A program made the position numbers and the translations under genes. Below are positions 1-14,000 of a stretch of 64,000 nucleotides of DNA, piece by piece (within the stretch, counting starts at the first letter, position 1; every line of letters begins with the position of its first letter). Source of the DNA: Struthio camelus (taxonomy: Eukaryota; Chordata; Aves; Struthioniformes; Struthionidae); the NCBI RefSeq assembly GCF_040807025.1, contig NC_090982.1, forward strand, positions 77,293,931 to 77,357,930. The letters are read 5' to 3'. Under the pieces are notes generated by a model. It saw nothing but the letters and a program-made list of their open reading frames with translations, was not told the DNA's origin and ran no database searches.

Positions 1-3382
<3,382 letters not shown>

Positions 3383-4690
3383 AACGCGCCTGGCAGGAGA
3401 CAGACACCCAGCTCGGAGGCGGCCCCGGTGCTCGGCCTGCTCCCCGCGGCGTGCCCCACGGCGCCAGGCACCCCCAGGACGGGGGCATGGGATTGAGCCA
3501 GGGCAAGAGCCCTGGGGGGGGGGAGCTGTACCCCAAGAGGGTGCAGGGGGTGATGGGGAAGGGGCTGCCCAGGGCCGGGGGGTTCCTGTGCCGCGGAGAG
3601 GCTGCAGCTGAGGAAAAGGCTGTACCGGACGGTGCTCCGTGCTGGGGGGGGCTGAACTGGACTATACTGGGAAGGGGGGGTGATACACCAGAGGTGAGAC
3701 TGTTTTGGAGAGGTGACCCGGGCCTGGAGTGTGGGGGGGGGGGGTTTGCCGGGGGAGCGGTACCGGAGAGGGTGCTCCGTGCTGTATCGGACACGAGACG
3801 ATACTGGAGAGGATGCCCCGGACCGGCACGGCTGTACCGGGGGGGGGGGGGGGGGGGGCTGCTGCACCGGGGGGGGAGGGGAAGCAGCCTGTACTGGGGG
3901 AAGGGGCCGGGCCAGGGTCAGGGGGCCCGAACCACGGCCGGGGGGGGGCCAAACAGGGTCGGGGGGGGGGGGTTGTACCAGGATGGGGCGGGGGGGAGTC
4001 ACCCTACCCGGTCGAGGGGGGCCAGACCGGATCGGGGGCGCTGTAGGGGGCCGGGGGACCGGACGGGACCGGGTCGGGGGGGGCCGTACCGGGTCAGGGC
4101 CGCTGTACAGGGTCGGGGAACCGGACCGGGGGGGGGGGGTGTACCGGGCCAAGGGGGCCGGGGCGGGCCGGGGGGGGGCATATCCGGGTGGGAGGGGGGA
4201 GGGGCGGCCGTACCGGGCCGGGGGGGGTGGGGGACACACGTACCGCGCCGGGGTCGGGGCCGGGGGGGGGGGGGGCGGGGCGCTGCGCGCGCAGCTCCGC
4301 GCGCCGGCCGGAAGCGCCCAGCAGCGGCCGGACCCAGGCGGCGGCGGCAGAACGGCGCCGGCGAGAGCGCGGCGGCGACCGCGGAGCGCTGCCGCCCCCT
4401 GGCGGCCGGAGGCGGCGCGGCAGCGGCGGCGGGGCCCGGAGCCCCTCGACGCCGCCCCGACGGCAGCAGGATCCCCCGGGATCCCGGGCAGAGGGCGAGA
4501 GGCGCTGCCTGTGCCGGGCTGGACTCGTGTCCCCCGGCGGCGCGGACGGGTGGCGAAGCGGGCAGGGGGACGAGGCAGCCGGCAGGCGCCCGCCGGCCCC
4601 TTGCCCTGCTTTTGGCAGCGGCGGTGCCGGCACTGCTCGCCGCAGCTGTGGTCCCCGCTGCCCCCGTCCCGCCGGCGCCGTCCCACACAC
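3383..4690. repeat. G-rich low-complexity tract and CpG-rich promoter side of TAF1C
   Basis: No gene is visible here. From about 3490 to 4290 the plus strand carries long runs of G (up to about 18) separated by short GTACCGG-like spacers, a degenerate tandem repeat. From about 4290 to 4690 the sequence becomes CpG-dense, with GGCGGC runs typical of a housekeeping promoter. TAF1C starts at 3382 on the minus strand, so this is best read as its 5' UTR intron (C-rich in the transcript) and promoter. The exact transcription start and first non-coding exon were not determined. The long ORFs on both strands here are products of the repeat and of high GC. Confidence 0.7.
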
Positions 4691-4703
4691 GTTGCAGCAT
4701 CCT

Positions 4704-4709
4704 TTTATT
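4704..4709 (-). terminator. FAM221B: polyadenylation signal of FAM221B
   Basis: AATAAA on the minus strand (TTTATT on plus), 17 bases beyond the FAM221B stop codon at 4726-4728. The 3' UTR would be very short, and the mRNA end would fall next to the CpG-rich region that leads into TAF1C. Confidence 0.7.
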
Positions 4710-4725
4710 GGTGGCTCCGGGGCGC

Positions 4726-6817
4726 CTACTCAGGTGGGCGCTGGGGATCTGGGGAGGGCAGAGGCAGCGCGTGCGAGCCGGACGGGCCGGGTGGCTCAGC
4801 CAGCAGGGCCTGGTACGCCGAGTCGTCGCTGAGCTTGCCCGTCAGGACGGCGTTCCTCAGCTCGGGCATCTCCGCAAAGAGCAGGTAGTTTTCTCCTGGG
4901 GGCAGAGAGAGGCGGTGCGGGAGGCAGGGTGCGGAGCCGGGGGCTACGGCCCCCCCAGGGCAGGCCCCGCTCCTCCTCCTCCTCCTCCTCTTCCTCCCCG
5001 TATACCGTAGGGCAGGCCACCCTGCTTCCGCGCTTCCGTGGTCTCGAAGAAAGTCTCGTGCTCCTCCCAGCGCCGGTCGCACGCCGCGCACAAGAAGGTG
5101 GACTCGAAGCACTTGCAGAAGCACCCTGCGGAGGGGACGGAGGGGCACGTGGGCATCGCCAGCAGGAGGCTGCCCCTCTGCATCTGGCCAGGGCCCCCCC
5201 CCCCCGAGGCTGCAGCCCTCTGGGTGCACCCAGGAGGCACCCGCTCGTTCGCACGCGCTCACCCGCGACGCGGCAGGGGCGGCTGGCTCTGGGCACGTGC
5301 TTCTCGTGGCTGTGCTCGCACCGGCACTTGGCGCGCCAGGCGAAGCTTTCCGGGGGGGCCCGTCGCCGCAGCCAGAACTCGCCCACGTCCTCGGGCCGCG
5401 AGGGGATGAAGGTGAAGCTCTGGCACTCGCAGCGCTCCGTGGCGCAGGGCACCGCTCCCTGCGTCTCTGCAGCACGGCACGTAGCCGTCAGCCCCAGCCC
5501 CTCGCAGCGGGGGAGCAGCACCTTACAGGGGTGGAGGGGTCCAGCTGGCTGGGAAAGGAGCCTGGGGGGGCTCACAGTGAGAGGGCTGTCAGGGTGCTCC
5601 CACCTCGGCAGCGCCCACACGCACCTGCATAGGCCTGGTGCTCGTTCAGCAGGTGCCCGCAGAAGCACTTGGAGTGGTCGCCCACGCGGAAGCAGTCCCA
5701 CAGGTACTCGGGGCAGCGCCAGCCCACGTACAGGCCTGTGGGCCAATGGAGGACTGAGCCCCCGGTGCCCTGCAAGCCCCCCTGCGCCCCCCCCCCGCAC
5801 TGGGCCACACAGCCGTGCTGCCCTGCGGTCGGGCGAGAGGCGCCCGACCATGGAGCAGCCCGGCTGCCCCGCAGCGCGTGGTGCATGCAGTGCTTTCCCC
5901 GTGCCCCCAGCCGGCCTGCCTGTCCGCAGGGCCTTGAGGGCTGCCTCCTTCTCCAGGTGGAAGAGCTCCTCGACGTGCTTGCCAAAGTGGTCACGGTGCA
6001 TGGCCTTGGCCACCAACACAAGCTCGGCCTTCCCGGCCGGGACTACAGCCTGCATCGTGCCATCTGCGGAGGAGAGAGCAGACAGAGACGTATGGGGCCA
6101 CCGCGTCTTCGGCATGGCCCCAGATGGCTCCCAAGGGTTGGCCCTGGGAGAGCAGCAGGCTGGTGGCCTCCCACAGTGCTAGGTCTGCCCCATTTCCACC
6201 TGGCAGACCTATGGCTGTGGGGTCTGCCCCATTTCCAGCCGGCAGACCTGCGGCCGTGGGGTCTGCTTGCACGTGGGAGGAGCTGCAGAGGGGCAGTGAT
6301 GCCAGAGAGTTGCCAAGCAGATGGAGGGGACGTGGCCAAGGGGAGAGATGGGCTAGGATGGGGGGCTCTGCCCAAGCAGTAGGAAGGGGAGGGGGGCTCT
6401 CAGCTACTGTGCTGCCACCCTCTCACCATGGGATGCCCCTACGCTAAGGGGACTTCATCCCCAGAGCACCCCAGAGCTGGCCTGGGGTGTCGGGGGGCAG
6501 AGCCACATACCTGCCACCCCCGTCTTGGCAGCTGCCTTCTTCTTCTGGCCTCTGGGCTTCCTGGGCTTCGCCTGCCTGTGTTGGGAGCTCGCTTCCACCT
6601 CGTCACCCTCCAGGACAGCCAGAGGGGGGGACATGCCCCACAGATCCTTGCCCTCCCAGTGGGGCCCCCCCTGGGCACCCTCGATTGCTGCAGCAGGTGC
6701 TGCCCGGGCTGGCTGGGTGGGGGGCCCGACTGGCAGGGGGGCCGCTGCCTGGGGCTCGTCAGCCGGCTCCGGGGGCCCCTCGGCGGGGCCCTCTGCCTGC
6801 GGTGCCTCAGCCTCCAT
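4726..6817 (-). CDS. FAM221B: FAM221B-like cysteine-rich protein
   Basis: Six exons on the minus strand: 6511-6817, 5920-6063, 5625-5735, 5263-5466, 5006-5125 and 4726-4895. They join in phase to 351 residues. Residues 1-102 are a low-complexity Ala/Pro/Glu-rich leader ending in a lysine-rich patch. The rest is the FAM221 domain, dense in Cys/His: the YVGWRCPEYLWDC block, the CFCGH block, CECQSFTFIPSRPEDVGE, KCRCEHSHEKH and the CFCKCFESTFLCAACDRRWEEH block. These suggest metal binding, but the molecular role of the family is not established. Assignment to the B rather than the A member rests on the domain blocks plus the adjacency to TMEM8B, as in human 9p13.3. The start is the only upstream ATG in frame that gives a plausible exon 1. 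The donor after exon 2 appears to be GC rather than GT. Confidence 0.88.
6184..6266. repeat. two-copy tandem repeat, about 42 bp, in FAM221B intron 1
   Basis: The segment TCTGCCCCATTTCC followed by a GGCAGACCT block and GTGGGG occurs twice in a row with a few differences. It lies in the intron between the first and second FAM221B coding exons and splits no exon. Confidence 0.7.
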
Positions 6818-9800
6818 AGCTGGCCTGGCCCGGGTGCTGCATGGCCAGAGCCACCCCAGCGGGGATGCTCAGGGTTGCCAGGGAACCTTGGTGGTGGCCG
6901 TGGTGACTTGTGACACAGGGACCCCTGTGCCGGAATGGGGGGAGAGTGTCTGGGGGCTGCGGGGCTTCGGGGCAGCTCCCGATAGCTGGGTGACAGGGGG
7001 CTAGGGGGCAACTCCTGTGTGACCAGAGGATGTGGGGCCTTGGGGCAGCCCCAAATATGTGGGGGATGTGGGGCTATGCGGCAGCTCCCAGATGGCTGGG
7101 GGACGTGGGGCCATGGAGCAGCTCGCGATAGTGGGAGGAGATGGGGTCCCTGCTGGCCTTGGGGGGATCCTGATAACCAGAAGGAGGAGGGGGTCAGGAG
7201 GTGGGGATGGTTTTGTGGGGCTGGGGAGCAGAGGGAGGCGCGACCAGGAGAGGCATCACCGCTCGGTGGTTAGAGCCAGCGAGGGGCAGGAGCCAGGCTC
7301 CTGCGCTTCCTTCCCGGCCGAGGAGCGCTCAGCTCCCCTGGGCAGGGGTCCCTGGGCATGGCACCGGCCCCGCTGCCCTGCACCAGGGTGCGAGGAGTGG
7401 GCTGGGGCGATGCAGGTGCTCACATCCTGGGGTGCCCAGCCACGTTGTGGGCTGACAGGGTCTGGGGACAGCAGAGCATGGGACTGTGGGGCTGAGCAGG
7501 AGCATGCAGGGGGGCTCAGGGTGGCAGCAGGGGCCTGGGATGAGACCTGCGGACCCTGCAGGATCCCTTTCCCTGGCCCCCGTGGTTATGGCCGTGCCCC
7601 ACACCAACCTGCCCAGGACCCTGTGGGGCACCTCCAGGCCTCTGGGGTGACCCTTCCCTGCTCCCTGCCCCATCCTCCTCCTGCTCATGCTATGCCTGCT
7701 TCCCCCTCTGGCCCTGCTCCTGCCACATCTCCCTTCTCTCTGCCAGCAGGGGGGGCACAGGGCATTCGGCAGAGCTCAGCCCCAGGCAGGTCCGCGGTGC
7801 GTGGGAGTCCCTGACCAGGCTGGCACCGCAGCACCCGGCCCTGCCTGCTGCCTTGGGGATTGGTGTGTCCCCTGCCCACCTGGCTACATCCCCTGCAGGG
7901 CTCAAGGAAACCAATGCTGGGGGACATCCCCATCGAAATTGCTCCTGACTCGTGCATCCCAACCAGGGGCTAAGGGCAGATCCCACAGCCTCGCTGGGCA
8001 GAGACGGGTGACGTGATCTGGGCTGCCGCTCCACGGAAACGAGGAGCCAGGAGCCAAAGAAACATGCCACTTTGCTGTGCACTTTGTGCCTGTCCGTTCA
8101 TTGGCGGGGGAAGGAGGGTCAGGCGGGGGCTGCGCTAGCTGTCGCTGGTAGGCCAGTGAGTCCTCCCTCAGCCCCACATCTCCAGCCAATTTTTGTGACT
8201 CCTGGGCTCCTGGCAGCCCCTGGGCTTGAGTCTGCCAGGAAGCCCTGGCCACTGCTGTGCACAAGGCTGTTCCCACTGATGGATCTCTCCTGGCTTGAGA
8301 TCAGGCCATCTGTGAAAGAGACCCCTGAGGTCCAGAGATGCCTGGTGTCCTCACCTCAGCTGTGCCCTGCCTTTCATGTGTGACCCCACACCTGCTTGGC
8401 ACGTGGGCTGGCCCTCCTGCCTCTGCCTCCCGTAACATCCTATCCCTCTTCTTCCCCCATACCAAAGCAGGCTAACCTTGAGGGCCTCAGTTGGCCCAGC
8501 CATCCTGTCTGAGTTCCCAGAGCTGACAGATGTCTCTCACAGGGGACAGATCTTTCCCCCCAGAGCTCTTGTATGACCCTGGAGCCAGGACTAGCTCCTT
8601 TGGGGAGCATCTTGCACAGGATCAGAGCATCTATGCATTTCCGCTCCAGCTGGGCTCTCCTATCCTCTTCCAAAGGAAACACAGACCACTTTGCTCCTGG
8701 ACAGACCACAGGCTTCACTGCAGTCCCTGCATGAGGCAGAGATCTCTGCCCCAGAGCCAGGCTCTGTGCAGAGGCTGCCTGCAGCCACGCTGGTCTCAGA
8801 GCAGCTCTCTGGGGGCTTCAGCAGGGTTTGCATTTGAGAAGAGGCAGAGAAATGGCTCTGGGAGCAGACACAGACAGCCCAAACGTCTGTGCCGTGACAC
8901 CTCTCAGCCTGGCCTGGCCTCTGCCATCTCCTGGCTCTTCTCTAATGTGTCGCTGGTGAGGTGCTGGCTTGAGGTGAAATCACTTATTCAGGTGATATTT
9001 TTGTCTCCGAGAGGCTGATTCAACTCTGAATAGTCTTTGCCTTGGGGACAGCAGCATGAGCTCTGGGTGAGTGTAGGACAGGGCAAACATGGTCATACTC
9101 TAATCAAGTTCAGGGACTCTCTGTCTCAGGGGGCACTGCCCCTGCATCCCCGGGTCCTTGGCTGTCTGGCTTGCTTTCTGTCAAAGATAACCTCTCCCAA
9201 ACCAACTTAGCAGCCTGGACTTTGCACTCCAGCCATCCGAGGAGATGTAGTGCCCTCTGGAGAGAGGCAGGTTGGCAGAGATGGGCCCAGCGCAGATGTT
9301 CCTCCTTGCAGCAGAGCCAGGAGGGAAAGGTATGTGGGGGTACTGGGACCCAAGGAAGCCCCTTGGGGTACTCTGTGCTCGAGGACATGAGGCAGGAGCA
9401 GGGCTGGATGGAACCAGGAGGGCAGAGCCCCCCCCCAGTATCGCTCTGCTTCCAAAGCCATGGTCTTGGCAGGGCTGTCCCAGATGAGGCCACAGTCTGG
9501 TCTGCAGTGCAGGGCCCAACTCCGAGCACTGCAGTGCTTGGAGGGCCCCAGATACCAGTGTATGCTGCAGATGGAGCCGGGGATGAGCTCAGTGTTCCTG
9601 CAGGACCATGCCCACGAGTCACCCCCATGTGCGTCAGCTGTGGCCGAGGAGGACGATGATGTCAGGGAAGTGTGGGGAAATGTGATGAGCTCACTTCCAG
9701 TTGGGCTGCCTTCATCCATGCACACTATACCCAGATTCTCCTCTCCTGGAGAGCTCCATGTGCAGCGCACAGGGCGCTTTGCCTGCAAGAAAGATGGGAC

Positions 9801-10800
9801 AAGGGTGGCTGGAGCATGGGCTGCCGGGGGGAATATGCCTCAAGGCCAGGATGCCTTACCTGCACCAACAGGGCCCACAAGGCTGTTGAGAGACCCCATC
9901 TCCTTAGTGCCCTCCAACCTCCAGCTTTCCCCAGCTCAAACTTTCCACCCAGCCCTGAGGGCTTCCTGCCGCCCAGCCAAATCCCACTCCAGGTTTCAGC
10001 CTGCTGAAGGGATTGTGTTGAGCAAAGAGTAAGGCTCTGCCCAGGACCATGGCTGGTCCTGTCCCCTGCCAGCATCATTGCACAGCCTGGTGCCCAGACC
10101 TACTGGCCTGTAGCACTCGGAGACTGTTGATCAGACAAAGCACAGGCAAAATGTGCCAGGGAGCTTTTCTCCAACCAAACTCACCTTCCCCTAACCTTCT
10201 TGAGCAGCCCTCATACACAGCCCTCCCCTCCGTGCCGCAGCCCCTATAGCACACCTTGTTTATGCCCTCTCCCCTTGGTTCCCCTTCCTACAGCCCTTCC
10301 GCCCCAAATCTCCATCCTCTCCCCTATTCTCTCTGCATCCCAGGCCCCATACTGCTCAAGCCTCCTCTCCCCTCCCCACAGTGGGACCCATGTCCCCCCT
10401 GCACTGTAGCCCCATATCCCCTGCAGCCCAGCTCCCATTTTCCCCCTATACCCTAGCCCCCATATTCCCCCTGCCTGTTCCCCATGTCCCAGTGCCTCCC
10501 AGTCCACCATGGGCCCTGTACCCTGTACCCCATGTCCTCCTTGTATCCAAGCCCCATGTCCCCCAGCACCCCAAATCCATGTTCGCTACACCTCACCCAC
10601 ATCCCCCTGAACCTCAGCCCCATGGCCCCCAGCCCCACATCCCCCTGAACCTCAGCCCCATGGCCCCCAGCCTCACATCCCCCTGCACTCCAACCCCATG
10701 GCCCCCAGCCCCACATCCCCCTGCACCCCCGCCCCATGGCCCCCAGCCCCTAGCCCTTGTCCCCTGCCTCCCAGCCCCATGGCTCCTTGTATCCCAGCTC
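6818..10800. other. intergenic interval between FAM221B and TMEM8B (divergent 5' ends)
   Basis: No coding gene could be supported. About 6940-7140 holds a degenerate tandem repeat of roughly 55 bp built on GTGGGGC and GGCAGCTCC words. About 7150-10200 is unique-looking sequence with no exon-like block showing family similarity. About 10200-10800 is C-rich and runs into the tandem array listed separately. FAM221B and TMEM8B are transcribed away from this interval, so their regulatory elements probably lie in it. Confidence 0.5.
10605..10760. repeat. C-rich tandem repeat of about 39 bp upstream of TMEM8B
   Basis: A unit reading CCCCAGCCCCACATCCCCCTG plus variants of ACCTCAGCCCCATGGC is repeated about four times. 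Units differ mainly at the ACC/CTCAGC position. It abuts the TMEM8B CpG island. Confidence 0.75.
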
Positions 10801-11049
10801 CGTGTCCCCCTGCCCCCAGCCCGCGTGCCCCCCCGTGCCCCCGCGCGCCGGCCCCTCTCCCCCCGCGCCCGGGCTCGGGGGAGGCGCGCGCCGGGGCAGG
10901 CGGGGGCGCTGCCGGCGGCGGCGAGTGACGCGCGCCGGGGCCAATGGGCGCGCGGGGGCGGGGGCGGGGGCGGGGCGGGTGACGTCATGGGCGCCGGTGC
11001 GCGGCGGGGCGGCTGGCGGCGCGCGCCCCACGGCACCCGGCGCGGCGGC
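10800..11049 (+). promoter_or_regulatory. TMEM8B: TMEM8B CpG-island promoter with CRE, CCAAT and GC boxes
   Basis: A CpG-dense segment directly upstream of the first coding exon. It contains GGCCAATGGG (CCAAT box, about 10938), a run of GGGGGCGGGG GC boxes at about 10953-10978, and a perfect palindromic cAMP-response element TGACGTCA at 10980-10987, 63 bases before the ATG. There is no TATA box. This arrangement fits a broadly expressed, CREB/ATF-responsive promoter. The CRE sits so close to the ATG that it may lie in the 5' UTR. Confidence 0.65.
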
Positions 11050-14000
11050 ATGGGCCGGCGGGGCGGCGGGGGCGGCGGGCAGCGGCGGCCGCTCGCCCCC
11101 CTCCTCCGCCTCCCCCTGCTCCTTCTGCCGCTCCTCCACCTCGCGCCGCCCGCCGGTGAGTGCCCGGGGGGCGCGGAGCGCGGGGTGCGCGGGCAATGGG
11201 GCACGGCGTGTGCGTGCAACGGGTGTGAGGCACACGTGCAATGGGGCACGGAGTGTGCGTGTAATGGGTATGAGGCACACGTGCAGTGGGGCACGAGGTG
11301 CATGTGCAATGGGTATGAGATACACGTGCAGTGGGGCATGGGGTGCACATGCAGTGGGCATGACATACATGTGCAGTGGGGCACAGGGATATGCATGCAA
11401 TGGGGCACAAGCCTGCGCGTGCAATGGCTATTAGGTACACATGCAATGGGACACAGGGTGTGAGGTGTTCATCCAGTGGGGCATGATGTACGTATGCAAT
11501 GGGTATGAGGTGAGCATGCTGTGGGACATGGGGTGTGCGTGCAGTGGGGCACAGGGTGCTTGTCTAGTGAGGCATGAGGAAGTGCATGCAATGGGTATGA
11601 CACATGTGTGTAATGGGGCGTACATGCAGCGGGGCACGGGGTGGACGTGAATGGAGGCGCAGTGGGGCACCGTGTTTGCATGCTGTGGGAGGCAGGGTGC
11701 ACACGCAGTGGGGCATGGTGAGCGTGTGCAATGAGGTACGGGGGGTGTGTGCAGTGGGGCTTGGGGTACACATTCAATGGGGCACAGAGGTGAATGTGCT
11801 GTGGGATGTGGGGTGCTCATGCAATGGGGTGTGGGGTGTGAGTGCAGTGGGACACAGAGATGTGTATGCTGTGGGGCACGGGGTGGGTCATGGGGATAAG
11901 TGTGTAGTGGGGCACACAGGTGCGTGTGCCAGGGGTGGACATGCAGTGGGACAGCCTCGGAGGGAGGGTGCACGTGCAGTGGGTCCCCGGGGAGGATCCA
12001 GGTGCAGTGAGCCCACAGGCAAGAGTGCTGTATGCATGCAGTGGGGCAGTGGGGATGGAGGGTGTGCGGCGAGGGGGATGTGCGTGCAGCGAGGCAGCGG
12101 GGAGGGACTAATGTGCGGGAGAACAGCGGCGGTACTACGTGAGGCAATGAGCGTGCTGTGGGGTGCCGGCGGGGGGTTGGTTATGGGGCCTGGAGAGGGG
12201 CTGTACAGGCGGAGAGCACAGGGTGCGCGGGGGGCTGCCGCCTTTGCTGCGGGCGCGCTGAGGAGCGGGGGCGTCGGGGGCGTCTCTGTCGCGGGGGGCC
12301 GTGGGGCAGGGAGCGGGGCCGGGCCGTGGGGCGGCTCCGTGGGCCGCCGGAGCTGTCCGCGGTACTGACGGCGCCCGCCGGAGCTGTCCGCGGTGCTGAC
12401 CGCTGGCGCCCAGCCGGCCCCGGCCCCGGCCCCGGCCCCGGCCCCGGCCCCGTCCCGAGGCTGCGCGCCCGAGGCCCGGGGCAGAGGGATGTTTACTTTC
12501 CTCTCCATCCCCCTTCGTGGGTGGGAAATCCCACTTCGTCCTCTAGGTCCCCTGCCTGGGCTCTGGCGGCACCGCCGCGGTGCTCCAGCCTGCTCCTGTC
12601 CCTGCACACTGCTCTCCCTGCCTTGCCCAGGGGGAGTAGGGAAGGGGAACCACGCTGGGAGCAGAGCGCAAGGCTCCAGTGCTGCCCCCGTGCCACCTCT
12701 TGGAGGGGCGTTCAAGACTGCCTTCTCACTGGGGTCCTCTGCCAGGCCACAGCCCCCACCTAGCAGGGGAGCCCTGGTCCCCGAGGAGGCGAGCTATGCA
12801 GTACTCAAGTTCGTGGTGGGGGGCAATTGGGATTAGGTACTCCTTGCACTTACATTGGCGTTTCATACCCTGCTTATGTCGTCTGGCAGCAAAGGGGAGG
12901 GGGAGATGCCTTTGTTCCAGGCAAGGGAGCAGATGCATGTCAGGGTACAGCCAGCTGGGGCTGCACACACACACACAGCACAAACACACGTGCACACAGG
13001 CACATGCGCGCACTCCCAGCCAGGCATGCACTGTGCAAAGCAGCCCCCTTTTCAGCTATCCCGCTCCCCACCAGAAGAGTCTTTCTGGGCACATCCCTGC
13101 TCCCAGCCCACGTCTGCTGGCATCCCCTTTGCTAGCAGCTTGTGGGAGATACATCTCTTCCTCAGTGCATCTCTGGAGAATGCATAGGTCTCCCAAGTTG
13201 GCACTGTCTACATGTACAATGGCAGGGTAAACTTACAGCTCCTGCCTGGAGAGCAGGGCTCCCTTGTCTCCACCCTGCCAAGGAAGTGGCTGCCCCTCTG
13301 CTGCTGGGGCTCCTGGGAATCCCAAAGCTGTCAAACAGTTGGGCAGGGAGATGTGGACCCAGGGAGTGCAGTAGGCTTGCAGGAAGTGTCTTGGACACAC
13401 ATGGTGCTGTGCACAACCATGCATGCCCATGCTTGTGGGTGTACCCACCTCCACTTTGCCATGCGTGCAGACAGTACCCACGTGTACATATGTGTACACA
13501 TATGTGCACCATTCTTCATCTGCACACCATGGGAGAGGTGTAGGGCTGTGCAGGAAACACTCTGCTCTCTCCTTCTTGTTCTGGCTCCAGGATGGGACTC
13601 TGTGTGCAGTTTATGGTGGGCTCTGTGCTGAAACCCCTCAGCAGGCAGGGAAGGGGAGATCTGCGTGTCCCACAGCCAGAGGGAGCTGGTGGAGCAGGGA
13701 TGGAGCCATCAGGAATCAGCCTTTATCACATGTAAAGGGCAGGGAACAGGTCCTCATTGAGGAGAACGATGAGTTGAAAGAGAGGTAGGATGTGCCTGAG
13801 CAGAGTTCAGTGCAGCCAGGTCCAAGGATTCCCTAGGGCTCCTGAAGATGACTGCCCAGTTCAGCTCCATGCACTGAGCTTGAGGCCACACTGAACCAAG
13901 CATGATGCAGACTGTGCCAGGGCTGGGAGGTGCAGCTGGGCACAGCTGACATCAGCCTTGGGGACACACTGAAATGACATGGCCTCAGCCCCTCCTGCCT

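Noticed and set aside
8440-8718. 92-codon minus-strand frame with a protein-like appearance
   Set aside because: No family could be named, no exon partners with matching phases were found, and it lies in an otherwise empty interval.
11431-12147. Histidine/proline/threonine-rich frame in TMEM8B intron 1
   Set aside because: Direct translation of a minisatellite; no start context, splice signals or conserved motif.
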